Assembly (NCBI GenBank): GCA_002284615.2 | Contig: MU070146.1 | Coordinates: 34,736 to 50,616 of the forward strand | DNA length: 15,881 nt | Direction of reading: 5' to 3' | Source of the DNA: Dunaliella salina | Taxonomy: Eukaryota > Chlorophyta > Chlorophyceae > Chlamydomonadales > Dunaliellaceae | Shown: piece after piece, positions 1 to 8,899 of the stretch | Position numbering within the stretch: position 1 is the first letter of the stretch | How the letters are laid out: every line of letters begins with the position of its first letter | Program-made: the position numbers and the translations under genes | The notes under the pieces: model-generated | The model's database searches: none | Seen by the model: the letters and a program-made list of their open reading frames with translations, nothing else | What the model was told of the DNA's origin: nothing

Positions 1-19
1 ACACACACACACACACACA
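1..19. repeat. (AC)n microsatellite at left edge
   Basis: This pure AC dinucleotide run is cut by the window start. It falls in the intron before exon A. Confidence 0.95.
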
Positions 20-151
20 TGCGTACACAATACATCATTTTTGGGTGTAAAACATCAAACATTGAGTGACCAGCAAGGAAGGCACAAGAACAAACAGTTC
101 TTCATTGGTGTGCATGCTTTTCCTGATCTTTTCTTGCACATGCGGCTGCAG

Positions 152-205
152 TTCCGCAATGTCATCACTGGCTACCCCTCCCTTATGGACACAACGCGCC
201 GGACA
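152..205 (+). CDS. Isochorismatase-like gene, exon A (first visible)
   Basis: Acceptor CTGCAG ends at 151 and donor GTGAGT starts at 206. The exon has 18 codons in phase 0 (FRNVITGYP, then SLMDTTRRT). In ISOC proteins this segment directly follows the DxQER motif, which must be on an exon to the left. The sequence before it (20-151) is intron with no coding signal. Confidence 0.85.
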
Positions 206-3200
206 GTGAGTGGTATTCAATTTGACCTGGAAAACAAGTTATGAATTTGCTTCAATAGTTTCTGTTGAGATTTTTCGTCTACTTGGTCAATCAGGAAGCT
301 CGAGCCAATGAGTCTCCTTTTCTTTGGTTGATGTAGGGAAAGTTTCTCTGCCTACGTAGCTCTTTTTCTACTTTTTCTTTCTTTGCTTTGGGGTAGATCT
401 GAGGCATGAAAACATCACCTGTTTTGCTGTCAGCAACAGGAAATTGATGTTAAAGTTCATCAGTAATTTCATAATGTCAGCTTGCAAGTACGCAAAATCA
501 CCTGGGTATCCCTGCGCTCCAGAGTGTTGCGCCCTTGCTAGACGCGCAAAGTAAAGAAGAAGTTGCTCGACAGTTCAGCAAGTCGTGAAATTGGTGAGAA
601 AATGGGCCAGAGAAACTCTTTCCTGGCCATCTTGGCTGCATCATGAGCCTTCCACAACTTCTTCACTTGCTTTAATGAAAAATGATTGACACAAAAGAGC
701 ACTTCAATGCATTATTCAGCTTGCTCTTCCATAGAGGAAATTTTGGGTCAAATTCAACTTTACCTGCCACCAAAAGGTGCTTCCTGTAACCTGTATCCTG
801 CTGCTTTCCGGCGCTGCAGTACTGGGCATCCACGTATCTTCCGGTCTCATATTCACCTTAGAAAATACTTGTGGCAGTGGGTGTCCTGCAGCCGCGCAGT
901 GCAGCAACATAGATCATGCAGGTGGTCACTGCGCAGCAACAAATCAGTGAGCAGTATGATTTGGTTACTACAAGTTATGGTTACCCACTCCGGGCCGCTG
1001 TTTCCTTTCGGGCTTTGGTGCTTGAATGCAACATGCAAACCTTAACATTACGCCTCTGATTAGTACCTTATGATCCTTTGTTTGTTACTGTTGAGAGAAT
1101 TTCTAATCCTTGTTGTTGTAGGGCTTTCACCCTCCCAAAACGCTCAAGGCACATATGGCCTTGTAATCTTCTTCACCATTGCTCTGTACGGGTTAGACGC
1201 TGTGAATGGAGGCCCTTTGCTTCTGAAATCTGCCACCTGCAGCTGCGTGGTGCCACGACACTAGGCATGCCGGTGGTCGCTACAGAGCAGTACCCAAAGG
1301 CTTTGGGACACACTGCGCAAGAGCTTATGGAGGTGCGTGTCCAGCAAGACATCATTTGGTGGTTGCAGGCAATTGATTGTGTGTACCCAAAGGCTTTGGG
1401 ACACACTGCGCAAGAGCTTATGGAGGTGCGTGTCCAGCAAGACATCATTTGATGGTTGCAGGCAATTGATTGTGTGCAAGTATCCTGCTTCAATTGAACT
1501 GACATCGCCTGTAATTGAACGTACATGTTTACATTCTGCACCCTGTTCTGCATGTATTGGAAAAAAAAAAAATGTTCATTGAATCCTGCCTTAACCATGC
1601 AACCTAAACAGATCCTGCCTTCATCTTGCACCCTTAAGAGAATGGATTGAGTTATTGTTCAAAAGCCTCGCAATTGGAAAAAAAAAATTCATTGAGTCCT
1701 GCCTCAACCATGCAACCTAAACAGATCCTGCCTTCATCTTGCACCCTTAAGAGAATTGATGAGTTATTGTTCAAAAGCCCCACAACCCCTTTCGCATACA
1801 CTGCTCTGTGTCACATGTTATGAGACCTTCTCATTGTACAAGATCCCTTGGACTACAGGAAAAAAGTCTGACGTGAAAACGCACCAGGTCCAGCTGCACA
1901 CACTGCTTCCACACCTGAAAGCCTGCTTAGAAGGTTGTGCTCGTAGAAGCTGTGGTTGAAGATGCAGAGCGCAGCTGCACAGGCTTCTCATGCATGCCAA
2001 GACCAGGCTAGCGCTCATGCTTTCTTGCCCCTGGAGGGTCCTAAAAATGCTGCTCCTCTCCAATGGATGGAGTTGCAGAAGAGTTCCTCTTTAAAGCTGT
2101 TGATGCACCTTCGGCACCTTGAAACCTGTATTCAAGTCAAACGCCTACAATTCTCTATAACTGCATTGAATTGCTTTGAAATCAGATGATCTGTGTCAAT
2201 GCTTTCCTTTTTTATGTCCTCACCCATACTTCTGGTTGCTCAGCAACTAATTTTGGAGTGCTCACCATTGTCCTGCGCCCCCCAAACCCTCCATATTCTG
2301 AGAGATGAAAAAACTGTACTTACATTACCTCACTTTCACATCAATGCTGTGCTGCTGTGCACTCCACAAGCTGCACTTGATCACGTTCTTCTTTTGGATT
2401 CCTGCACCCATGCACGGCTGCACCCTAGATTGAGAAGCAGCCTTTTTGTGCATTTCAAGGATTTGTAATTGTCCCCTCTTTTTCTAAAGACCCAGGTGAC
2501 GCATCTTTCCTTCTTCCCATCATATTTGAAAGCGTTTTCTTTTTTTCAAAGATGTCATCTCAGGCTGCATGCACCTGCAGGTTATGCCCCCGCCTTTCCC
2601 ACCTGCTGGCTCCCCTCCCCCCCCTGTTGGTACCAGCCACCACCGCGTCTTTGAGAAGACACTGTTTTCAATGATGACACCGGAGGTGGATGCTCACATG
2701 ACCCAAAACCTAGGGCATGTTAAACAGGTAATGGGCTTCAAGAGCTCGAGCCTGCATAACTCAAATCAGGCCAATGTAGCCGTGTTGTAACCTTACCATG
2801 ACGATGCATATGGTGCCATGAAAGGCCTTGGGCCTTTGCTAGCACATTAACAAAATCTGGCGCAAACTCCAAAAGCACAGCATGCCGGCCTCCTGCTGTA
2901 AGAAAAGTTGGCAAAAACTAAGGACCTGTGGCAGTACATACACTTTTTGCTGAAGTGTTGAGGTCAGCACCTTCTGCTGTAGCGTTGAAGTCAGCACCTT
3001 TTTGCTGAAGTGTTGAGGTCAGCAACTTCTGCTGTAGTGTTGAAGTCAGCACCTTTTTGCTGAAGTGTTGAGGTCAGCACCCTCTGCTGGAGTGTTGAAG
3101 TCAGCACCTGTTGCTGAAGTGTGAAGTCAGCAGGCATCAAGGCCTGTTCCTGGTTGGGTTCTCCAAAAATTGGACTCGGGCTGCATTTGCAAGCCTACTG

Positions 3201-5979
3201 CACCACGCTGATGAGCACAAGCCGGCAATGGTAGCCTTGGAGTCACAGCATCTTCAGAGAGGATGTGATGCTGTGCAGCAGCCCAGCAGCTTGTGGAGGT
3301 TCCAGAACGTATGAAAGAGGATGTTGAGGATGTTCCAGACTGTATGACAAGAGGATGTTGAGGAGCACAGCCCGGGCCCTGTCCGGAGGTACTCACAGCC
3401 TGACATGGAAAGTAAAGAAGAGAGAAAAAGAAAAGGAAAGAAAATAAAACTACTTAGGCATTAAGAAAACACCCCCTACATCAAATTCAGGAAAAGAGGA
3501 TACCTAAAGCCCTATGCATCCCTGACAATTCTCTGTACTTATCCTGAATTGCCTGCATGAATCCTGCAACCACTGCCATACACTGCTGTCTTCAATCTGG
3601 TACTCACCAGGGCCCCACCCCTGATCGGGAGGATGGTCCACATTTCACCTGCCCTCCTGGTTGCCCCTGATCAGCATGATGGTTCTGTGATCTTGATGAT
3701 TCTTTCTTTAACCATGATGCTATTGCCTGCCTTGTCCTGTCCTGCCTGCAACAATAAAAACTGGATGCCCCTAATTGAAGATTGGATGCTTCTTAGTTTG
3801 CCTGCCTTGCTGGACGTCCCTGATTGGCTGCATGTGCTGCTGCTGGGCATGGAGGCACTCATGTGTGTGCTGCAGACAACATTGTGCTGGGTGCCCCTGA
3901 TTGAAGATTGGTTGCTCCTTACTTTGCCTGGATTTGTTCCGCTGCTAAGATGCCGGCTTGAGGCTAATATAGGCTAATAATGTACCCTTACATTACTTTG
4001 CCTGCCTTGCTGGGCGTCCCTGATTTGCTACAGGTGCTGTTATTGGGCATCGAGGCACACGTGTGTGTGCTGCAGACAACACTGGATTTACTTGAGAGGG
4101 GGATGGAGGTGGGTTAAGGTGCAGAAAGGTTGTCCTGGTTGGCTTCTGGAGTTCTATTTTAGACGCAGTGAGGGAACTTTCTTGATGTCAAACATTCAGG
4201 GTTGTGCTCCGGTGAATAGCAGCGCATAGAGCGCGCTTGCTGAATTGCAGGTGTGCTACACAGATCCAATGATCGGGATTAGGAAGGTGCTGTAAGAAGA
4301 AATTATGGAAATAGCTTGTGGTTTCATTGCCATCTTTTGTTTGAATATATCCATTTGCTCAGGTGCACTTGCTGGTTGATGGGATCAGCAGCCAAAAGGA
4401 ACACGACCGCGCAGTGGCCCTGCAACGAATGGCAAATGCAGGTGTGTGACATTGGACCAGTGTTGCCAGTGCTAAATCCTGCATGAAGCTTGTTTTTTTG
4501 GCATAAATGCTCTGTTTTGGCTTTCATTGCGAGTAGTTGCATGCTGTTACACAATAATAAGCTACATCCTTTCCTTCATGGAATTCTTTTTTTTTTTATG
4601 ATCAGGCTAGCAGTCAGTCGTTTTGACTGGAGGCCTTGTTACCTTGTAACCTTGTAACCTTGTTGCATGCTGTTACAGGCAGCATGGATGATGCTCACAG
4701 CAAATGAGAAAGGAAGACTGGTTGGATTTAAGTGTCTTGCTGCTCCCTGCTCTTGATTCTGGATTTGATGCGCATATTATGGTTTTGGCGCCTAGTTTTT
4801 GCGTACGTGTGTATGCAATTGTATATACAATGAGCGTGTGGCATATAACCACTCTGTTGTATTCATGAGCTTGCGGAGGAGCAAGCTCGATTGCTCTTCA
4901 CGATTAGATAGTAAAAAGTCAGGCTTGTGGAGGAAATGTTCGAGCCTGCAGGATAAGCATAGCTGCCAACCACTCTCATTAAAGATGTGTCCGAAGGAAT
5001 GAATTGCCATTGGGCTACTTCTAACTTCTGTCTGCTGCTGTGAGGCCTCTGTAGGATACCAGGTCTCTGTCCTTGAAGGACCTTCCACTAGCTGTCACTG
5101 TATCTACTAGCTGTCAGTGTCTCACCCTCAATTACTGTTATGTTCCATGAGCTTGAATGGCTGCGACAGCTGGGGGAAAATTTGTTCCTGGCAAAGAGAC
5201 AGTCCTTTTGTATTGGAATGTCTACATACTCAAATGGTTCTTGTTTATATTGCCAGGCAAGGCAGCCCATGCTGCTTACCCAATAGCGTCTCAACACGTT
5301 TTTCACCCACGTTGATCTGCGTGGTTCTCATACATTTGTAGGTTAATTGAGGTGATAAGTGCACCTTGTGAAGTGTACTGCCTACAAATTGGCAGAAAGG
5401 GCAATGAGAGCCTGTGATGATATTGGATCATTCCGCTTCTGAAGCAGATGGCATGCCTGCTGGTACTAAGGGAGCCTGAGCTCTTTATGTTGATGTATTG
5501 CTTTAGGGAAACTAAGGTATTGCCAAGGGCATTCATGGCACTTCCGTTCAAATGGTAAGCAAACACCATCAGAAAACTGTTACAGAGTTCGCTGTGTAAA
5601 TGCTTGTATTTGTGTACTACCCATCATGACAGCATCAAAAAAATTAGTTTCTTACGATGGTATTTTTGCCAACTTTATTTGTCAGGTGACTAACTTAGTA
5701 ACAGCCACACCAGGCCATCTTATCACGGTTTTGCACTCTTAAAACGGTTTTGGCACATAAACCAGCCTAATAACTCACCCTGCTTGTTTTGTTTGTCACC
5801 GATTGCTCAAGCGCACCTCTCACGCCCATGTTCCATGTCCAGGTGCATTTTTGTGCACAAGTGAGATGGCCTTGTTCCAGCTCACTCGTGATGCCAAGGC
5901 CCCCACCTTCAAGGCCATTAGTGCTCTAGCCAAGGAGCCAAAGCCCCAGCCATTCATGTCGCTCCGCTCCAACTTGTAG
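152..5979 (+). CDS. Isochorismatase-domain hydrolase (ISOC1/ISOC2-like), six exons visible, 5' end outside window
   Basis: Cysteine hydrolase of the isochorismatase-like superfamily; the natural substrate of the eukaryotic ISOC1/ISOC2 branch is not settled. Seen: joining 152-205, 1243-1332, 2581-2727, 4034-4108, 4363-4441 and 5843-5979 gives one open frame of 193 residues to a TAG stop. In order it has the FRNVITGYP segment that follows the family's DxQ motif, the signature VVATEQYPKALGHT, VFEKTLFSM with the catalytic Lys (2656-2658), VLLLGIEAHVC with the nucleophilic Cys (4064-4066), VHLLVDGISSQ, and the tail FKAISALAKEP. All six acceptors end in CAG and all five visible donors are GTG or GTA. 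Family members are about 200-300 residues, so roughly 20 residues with the catalytic Asp should lie left of base 1. Odd: a Pro-rich insertion in exon 3 and duplicated exon segments. Family assignment is firm; the paralogue and substrate are not. Confidence 0.9.
301..360 (+). repeat. Dispersed repeat R1, copy 1
   Basis: It starts CGAGCCAATG and continues with TTGATGTAGGGAAAGTTTCT and CTGCCTACGTAG, followed by a T-rich tract. A second copy in the same orientation lies at 13916-13972. It sits in intron A-B of the hydrolase gene; the rest of that intron (206-1242) shows nothing else I can support. Confidence 0.75.
1243..1332 (+). CDS. Isochorismatase-like gene, exon B with TEQYPK signature
   Basis: Acceptor CTGCAG ends at 1242 and donor GTGCGT starts at 1333. 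Thirty codons in phase 0 encode LRGATTLGMPVVATEQYPKA and then LGHTAQELME. A 93-bp tandem copy creates a second, identical donor at 1426 that stays in frame. Use of that donor would add 31 residues, so the exon end is ambiguous; the short form fits the family better. Confidence 0.88.
1291..1476 (+). repeat. 93-bp tandem duplication over exon B donor
   Basis: Copies at 1291-1383 and 1384-1476 begin TACCCAAAGGCTTTGGGACA and differ at about one base (TTTGGTGG against TTTGATGG). Each includes the last 42 nt of exon B and the first 51 nt of the intron. The near identity implies a recent event. Confidence 0.92.
1557..1789 (+). repeat. Tandem duplication of about 115 bp in intron B-C
   Basis: Copies at about 1557-1673 and 1674-1789 share a poly-A run, TTCATTGA, CAACCTAAACAGATCCTGCC and TTGTTCAAAAGCC. 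They differ by A-run length and a few substitutions. Confidence 0.85.
2581..2727 (+). CDS. Isochorismatase-like gene, exon C with catalytic Lys and Pro-rich insert
   Basis: Acceptor CTGCAG ends at 2580 and donor GTAATG starts at 2728. There are 49 codons in phase 0. The first 20 or so (MPPPFPPAGSPPPP region) are proline-rich and not typical of the family. Then come VFEKTLFSMMTPEV, carrying the catalytic Lys, and LGHVKQ. An upstream AG at 2563 would break the phase, which supports 2581. Confidence 0.87.
2948..3133 (+). repeat. Minisatellite, 27-28-bp units, about 6.8 copies
   Basis: Units read TGCTGAAGTGTTGAGGTCAG followed by CACCTTC. Two variants alternate, GAAGTGTTGAGG and GTAGTGTTGAAG, which gives a higher-order period of about 55 bp. 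The last unit is truncated. It lies in the intron between exons C and D. Confidence 0.88.
3299..3364 (+). repeat. Short tandem duplication
   Basis: Two copies of about 33 bp begin TTCCAGA and end AGAGGATGTTGAGGA, in intron C-D. Confidence 0.7.
3764..4085 (+). repeat. Intron plus exon D tandem duplication with a 62-bp insertion
   Basis: Unit 1 (about 3764-3890) starts TGCCCCTAATTGAAGATTGG and runs through the pseudo-exon. Unit 2 starts at about 3892 with TGCCCCTGATTGAAGATTGG and reaches the real exon D. Unit 2 is interrupted by 62 bp (3931-3992) flanked by 12-bp direct repeats TTACTTTGCCTG at 3919-3930 and 3993-4004. Confidence 0.8.
3834..3890 (+). pseudogene. Decayed duplicate of exon D
   Basis: The sequence encodes VLLLGMEALMCVLQTTL, a clear copy of the exon at 4034-4108. 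It keeps the Cys but has Met for Ile and Leu-Met for the family's His-Val. Where the true exon has CTACAG, this copy has CTGCAT, so no acceptor AG precedes it, and the reading frame then runs on into non-homologous codons without a donor. The flanking intron sequence (from about 3764) is also duplicated, so this is a segmental tandem duplication rather than a retrocopy. Confidence 0.8.
4034..4108 (+). CDS. Isochorismatase-like gene, exon D with nucleophile Cys
   Basis: Acceptor CTACAG ends at 4033 and donor GTGGGT starts at 4109. Twenty-five codons in phase 0 carry GIEAHVCVLQTTLDLLERG, the strand and helix with the catalytic Cys. A decayed duplicate of this exon lies just upstream (3834-3890). 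Confidence 0.88.
4363..4441 (+). CDS. Isochorismatase-like gene, exon E
   Basis: Acceptor GCTCAG ends at 4362 and donor GTGTGT starts at 4442. It encodes VHLLVDGISSQ followed by DRAVALQRMANA, then one base of a split Gly codon. The intron before it is short (254 nt). Phase 1 matches the first two bases of the last exon. Confidence 0.87.
4633..4663 (+). repeat. CCTTGTAA short tandem repeat
   Basis: There are three to four imperfect 8-bp units in intron E-F. Upstream and downstream of them (4442-5842) I see no further coding signal, only two short palindromes. Confidence 0.7.
4818..4831. repeat. 14-bp perfect palindrome ATTGTATATACAAT
   Basis: This self-complementary AT-rich site lies in the last intron of the hydrolase gene. 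No function can be assigned. Confidence 0.6.
4867..4888. repeat. Hairpin, 8-bp arms
   Basis: GAGCTTGC at 4867-4874 and GCAAGCTC at 4881-4888 are separated by GGAGGA. It is intronic. Confidence 0.55.
5843..5979 (+). CDS. Isochorismatase-like gene, terminal exon
   Basis: Acceptor GTCCAG ends at 5842. The split Gly is followed by AFLCTSEMALFQL, DAKAPTFKAISALAKEPK and a C-terminal RSNL before TAG at 5977-5979. The TSE..LFQL and FKAIS..AKEP motifs are the normal end of ISOC-type proteins. Confidence 0.88.
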
Positions 5980-6160
5980 GCGACCCTGGTTGTCATGGTT
6001 TGCCTGAGGAAACTCCCTGTGTCCTCAGGAGCCTCATTGCAACTAATACAAATTCTAGGTGCAAGCTTCTTGCTCCTTTTTCCTATCCAGGCGTCTCATT
6101 TCCCCCTATCTGCATTTCTCCTCATAATGCTCTGTAATTTTTGCCAGCATCTTTTTCGAT
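5980..6160 (+). terminator. 3' UTR with TGTAA poly(A) signal
   Basis: A TGTAA motif at 6133-6137 lies about 155 nt after the stop. In volvocalean green algae TGTAA is the usual polyadenylation signal, 10-20 nt before the cleavage site. The assignment rests on motif and position only. Confidence 0.5.
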
Positions 6161-7525
6161 TGGATTGATTGTGCTCCATATGTGCTTAACTGTCACCCAT
6201 TCACTGCAGTGCGTAGACCCCTTTAAATCAACTCAAATAACAGGAGAGACTGCCGAGTTTGCATGTAGACCCCATGCAATGCACAGAGCCTTGATATCCC
6301 AGGTCTTGCCTCTGAAATCAAAGATGGCTCTAATAGGCCCAGGTGCCATTGAAATCAAAAGTGCTTCCATAACTTCTTTCCAGTGCCACGTATTCCTCAT
6401 CCTTTACACTCGGTGGAGGAGACACGAGTCCTCTGAGCCAATTTGTGTACTTCAGTTGGAAGACTCCTCCTACTTGGTAGAGGGTGCACATGACTTCTCA
6501 GAGCCAATTTGTACTTTTTGTTCATATTGGAAGACTCTTCCTAAGGCACTCTCAGGCACATCTCTGGCAGAGATGTCTGTGAGATGTCCTTACAGAAAAT
6601 TTCCCCATGAATACTTATTTCTCTTCTTTTCCTTGTAACATTACAATGATTTACAATGATTTACAATAGGAGATGAAGCCTTCAGCCATTCAGTCTGGCT
6701 GCTCAGCTTATGAAATCATAAGTCTGCAGTATACTGAAGTAGGACATGAAAGGCTCTGCCATCACACACAAGTTGACTCCAGATAGCAGGTGAAAGAAAA
6801 ATAACAGCACCAACTCTAAAAGCACAAAGGAGAGTGCAAGAGATAAAATGAGGACTGTCCAAAGGCAGCATGCAACTGAGAGTACAGAGGTGCATGACAC
6901 AGTACAGGGGTGAACATGCGAAATGAGGTAAACCATAGGAATACCTACCGAATGAAGAAAACTGAAAACCGCATGCAAGCAAGGACGACATAGGTTCCAG
7001 CCAAGAAAGTTCTGAAAGCTTTCCCGAAAAAAAACTGAGTGATGCTTTTACTTGTAAAGGTTTGATAATTAATCTTTTATTAATAACGACCAACACTCTC
7101 TCTTTGATCAAATCAGTGGACTCCATTTTAATCATCAAGCAGCCAAAGATGGGAAAGGAAACTTGAAGGCAAGGAGAGGGTTACGTGGCTGTACCTTTCT
7201 GGCTTGTTCCACCTGCAGCAAAATAGCAAAAGGTGCCTATCACATAATCATTCCAATTAAGGAACTTCCTGAATTTTGAAAACAATTTGCAAAATATCAT
7301 TGCGTACAAACTCAGTCGCGGCGCTTCAGGCATGCTGCTATAACATGAAAAGAAAGGAACAAGGAAAGAAATGCCTACACTGGTTAGAGGCCGCATGCAT
7401 TATGGTCAGGTGCCTTGGCCCTGGGTATCCTCTTGTCCTTCAATTGATGTGGGGAGTGTTTCCACTGCCTGCGTACTTTTCTTCCCTAACTAGCAAGCTA
7501 GCAGGGCCTTCGCTAATGCAACATA
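6141..7525. other. Stretch without supported gene
   Basis: The open frames here (for example 6141-6638 + and 6716-7138 -) have erratic Cys/Ser/His-rich composition and no recognisable motifs. The stretch contains a diverged direct repeat (about 6429-6475 and 6498-6543, sharing GAGCCAATTTGT and TTGGAAGACTC) and a 10-bp repeat TTACAATGAT at 6641-6667. A short R2-like segment (GAGGCCGCATGCATTATGG) lies near 7386-7406. Confidence 0.5.
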
Positions 7526-7533
7526 AGGTAGGG

Positions 7534-7560
7534 TTACATCGCTTCATCCGCCTACAAGGC
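7534..7560 (-). repeat. Dispersed repeat R3, copy 1
   Basis: Read on the minus strand it is GCCTTGTAGGCGGATGAAGC followed by GATGTAA. It matches 14677-14703 (+) at 25 of 27 positions. Confidence 0.7.
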
Positions 7561-7586
7561 AATGCCACATAAACAAGGCTAGGTCT

Positions 7587-7827
7587 AGGGGGGGATCGGA
7601 GTGGAGGATGGGAGGAGGATCGGAGTGGAGGAGGGGAGGAGGAGGGGGAGGAGGATGGGAGTGGAGATTGGGAGGAGGGGAGTGGAGGATGGGAAGATAG
7701 GAGGATGGGGAGTCGAGGAGGGGGGTGGAGGATAGGAGGATGGGAGTGGAGGATGGGAGGATGGGGAGTGGAGGATGGGAGGAGGGGGAGTAAATGAGGG
7801 GAGGAGGGGAGGAGGGGAGGAGGAGAG
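7587..7827 (+). repeat. G/A-rich minisatellite
   Basis: About 240 bp consist almost only of G and A on the plus strand, built from GGAGTGGAGGATGGGAGGA-like units of variable length. Many GGG and GGGG runs give G-quadruplex potential. The minus strand is a Pro/Ser-coding open frame that is an artefact of composition. Confidence 0.9.
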
Positions 7828-7980
7828 TCCGGGCGTCAAGAGGCACAGCGAGCAGCAACCCTCCAGATCCCCACTAGATCTGTTTCTGGCTCTCTCCTAG
7901 GCTAGCTGTGTCTAGTGTAGGCTCTGAGGGCCTTTCCATGAGGCCATTGCTTCCTTGCTAGCCTGCTAGCTTGTTAGTTA

Positions 7981-8040
7981 GTGGACCTTCCCTTAATGCA
8001 CGCGGCCTCTGGCTTGCGTAGACTTTTCTTTTTCTTTTTG
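7981..8040 (+). repeat. Dispersed repeat R2, copy 1
   Basis: It contains CTTCCCTTAATGCACGCGGC and GGCTTGCGTAGACTTTTCTT. It matches the reverse complement of 14009-14070 closely, and 13099-13129 more distantly. The following stretch, 8045-8760, holds no gene I can support. Confidence 0.8.
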
Positions 8041-8899
8041 TAGGAGGGATCAGCGGGATCAGCCAGGTTCATGGAGTCTAAAAGGTTGTAGGTTTGTGAG
8101 TTCAAGGGTTACAATGGTTAGCCTGCAGCCCGAATCTCTGGCAGATCAGCCGCTGGTGGAATATACACAACCAGCTATCCAGGTTAGGAATAGACTAGTT
8201 TCTACAATTTTTGTGCCTAGCACCCACTAGAGAACAATAGGGACATAAGCAAGAAAAAGCCGAACACGAATGATGCAGAAGGTTCCACACGGACCTGGTA
8301 AAGCACCTGCAGCTATCCTTGGACTGTCCAGCACAGCAGCCTGGAAAGGCAATAACAGTACAAAAACCCACCAAAACCTCATGGGAAAAGGCCTGGTCTA
8401 ACGTTTTGTCCAATTCCACACCGACCAGGAGAATGCAGGAGGCCCACAAGAAAGCACAGTTCCACACCACAGTCCAGACGTTGCCAGTGGTGTCCTGCTG
8501 GAGTCCTGTCCTGAGACCCTGTGCACAGAGGCCAGCCAGAAGAAAGTCCACAGAGCAACATAGCCACAGCCCTACTGCATATAGCATAGCATGTTAAGCT
8601 GTTTGCAAGTTCACTCAAAAGAAGCTATCAAACAACACGCTAACTGCTAAGCTGCCGTATGAAGAAAGGTAAAAGTAAACGCCTATGCTGGACATCATCC
8701 AGCGAAGGGAAGACCCAACAGTCAGCGCTGTCACTGACCGTTAGCCTCACCAATTTAAAAACAAGGAGCCGGGTAACTAACTAGTGGGGATCCAAAGGGT
8801 TGTCCGCCATCCGTCCAGGCGTCCACCTCGCTCTCTTGTAACCAGCCCATCCGGTGTAGCCGCCAACCCCGTTTCTGTGTTGTTGGAATTGCTGAAACG

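Noticed and set aside
1384..1425. Second copy as a separate extra exon
   Set aside because: It has no acceptor in front of it; only a read-through from exon B to the second donor would include it.
1173..1631. 152-codon open frame on the minus strand
   Set aside because: It is antisense to exon B and its duplicate; its internal repetition only mirrors the 93-bp duplication.
2948..3133. CRISPR-like array of 27-28-bp repeats
   Set aside because: Units are directly adjacent without spacers and the locus is a eukaryotic intron; it is a minisatellite.
4640..4660. Telomere-like short repeat
   Set aside because: CCTTGTAA units are 8 bp, few and imperfect and do not match the TTTTAGGG or TTTAGGG types of algae.
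6141..6638. 165-codon open frame on the plus strand with an apparent hydrophobic start
   Set aside because: It starts right at the hydrolase poly(A) region, has erratic composition, no motif and no splice context.
6716..7138. 140-codon open frame on the minus strand followed by three TGTAA motifs (repeat at 6641-6667)
   Set aside because: The Cys/Ser/Phe-rich sequence has no domain, and the TGTAA motifs come from a 10-bp tandem repeat, so the arrangement is probably chance.
7544..7858. Pro/Ser-rich open frames on the minus strand
   Set aside because: They are translation of the G/A minisatellite; open in several frames at once.
8195..8587. 130-codon minus-strand and 92-codon plus-strand open frames
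   Set aside because: They overlap each other, and neither shows family motifs or splice signals.
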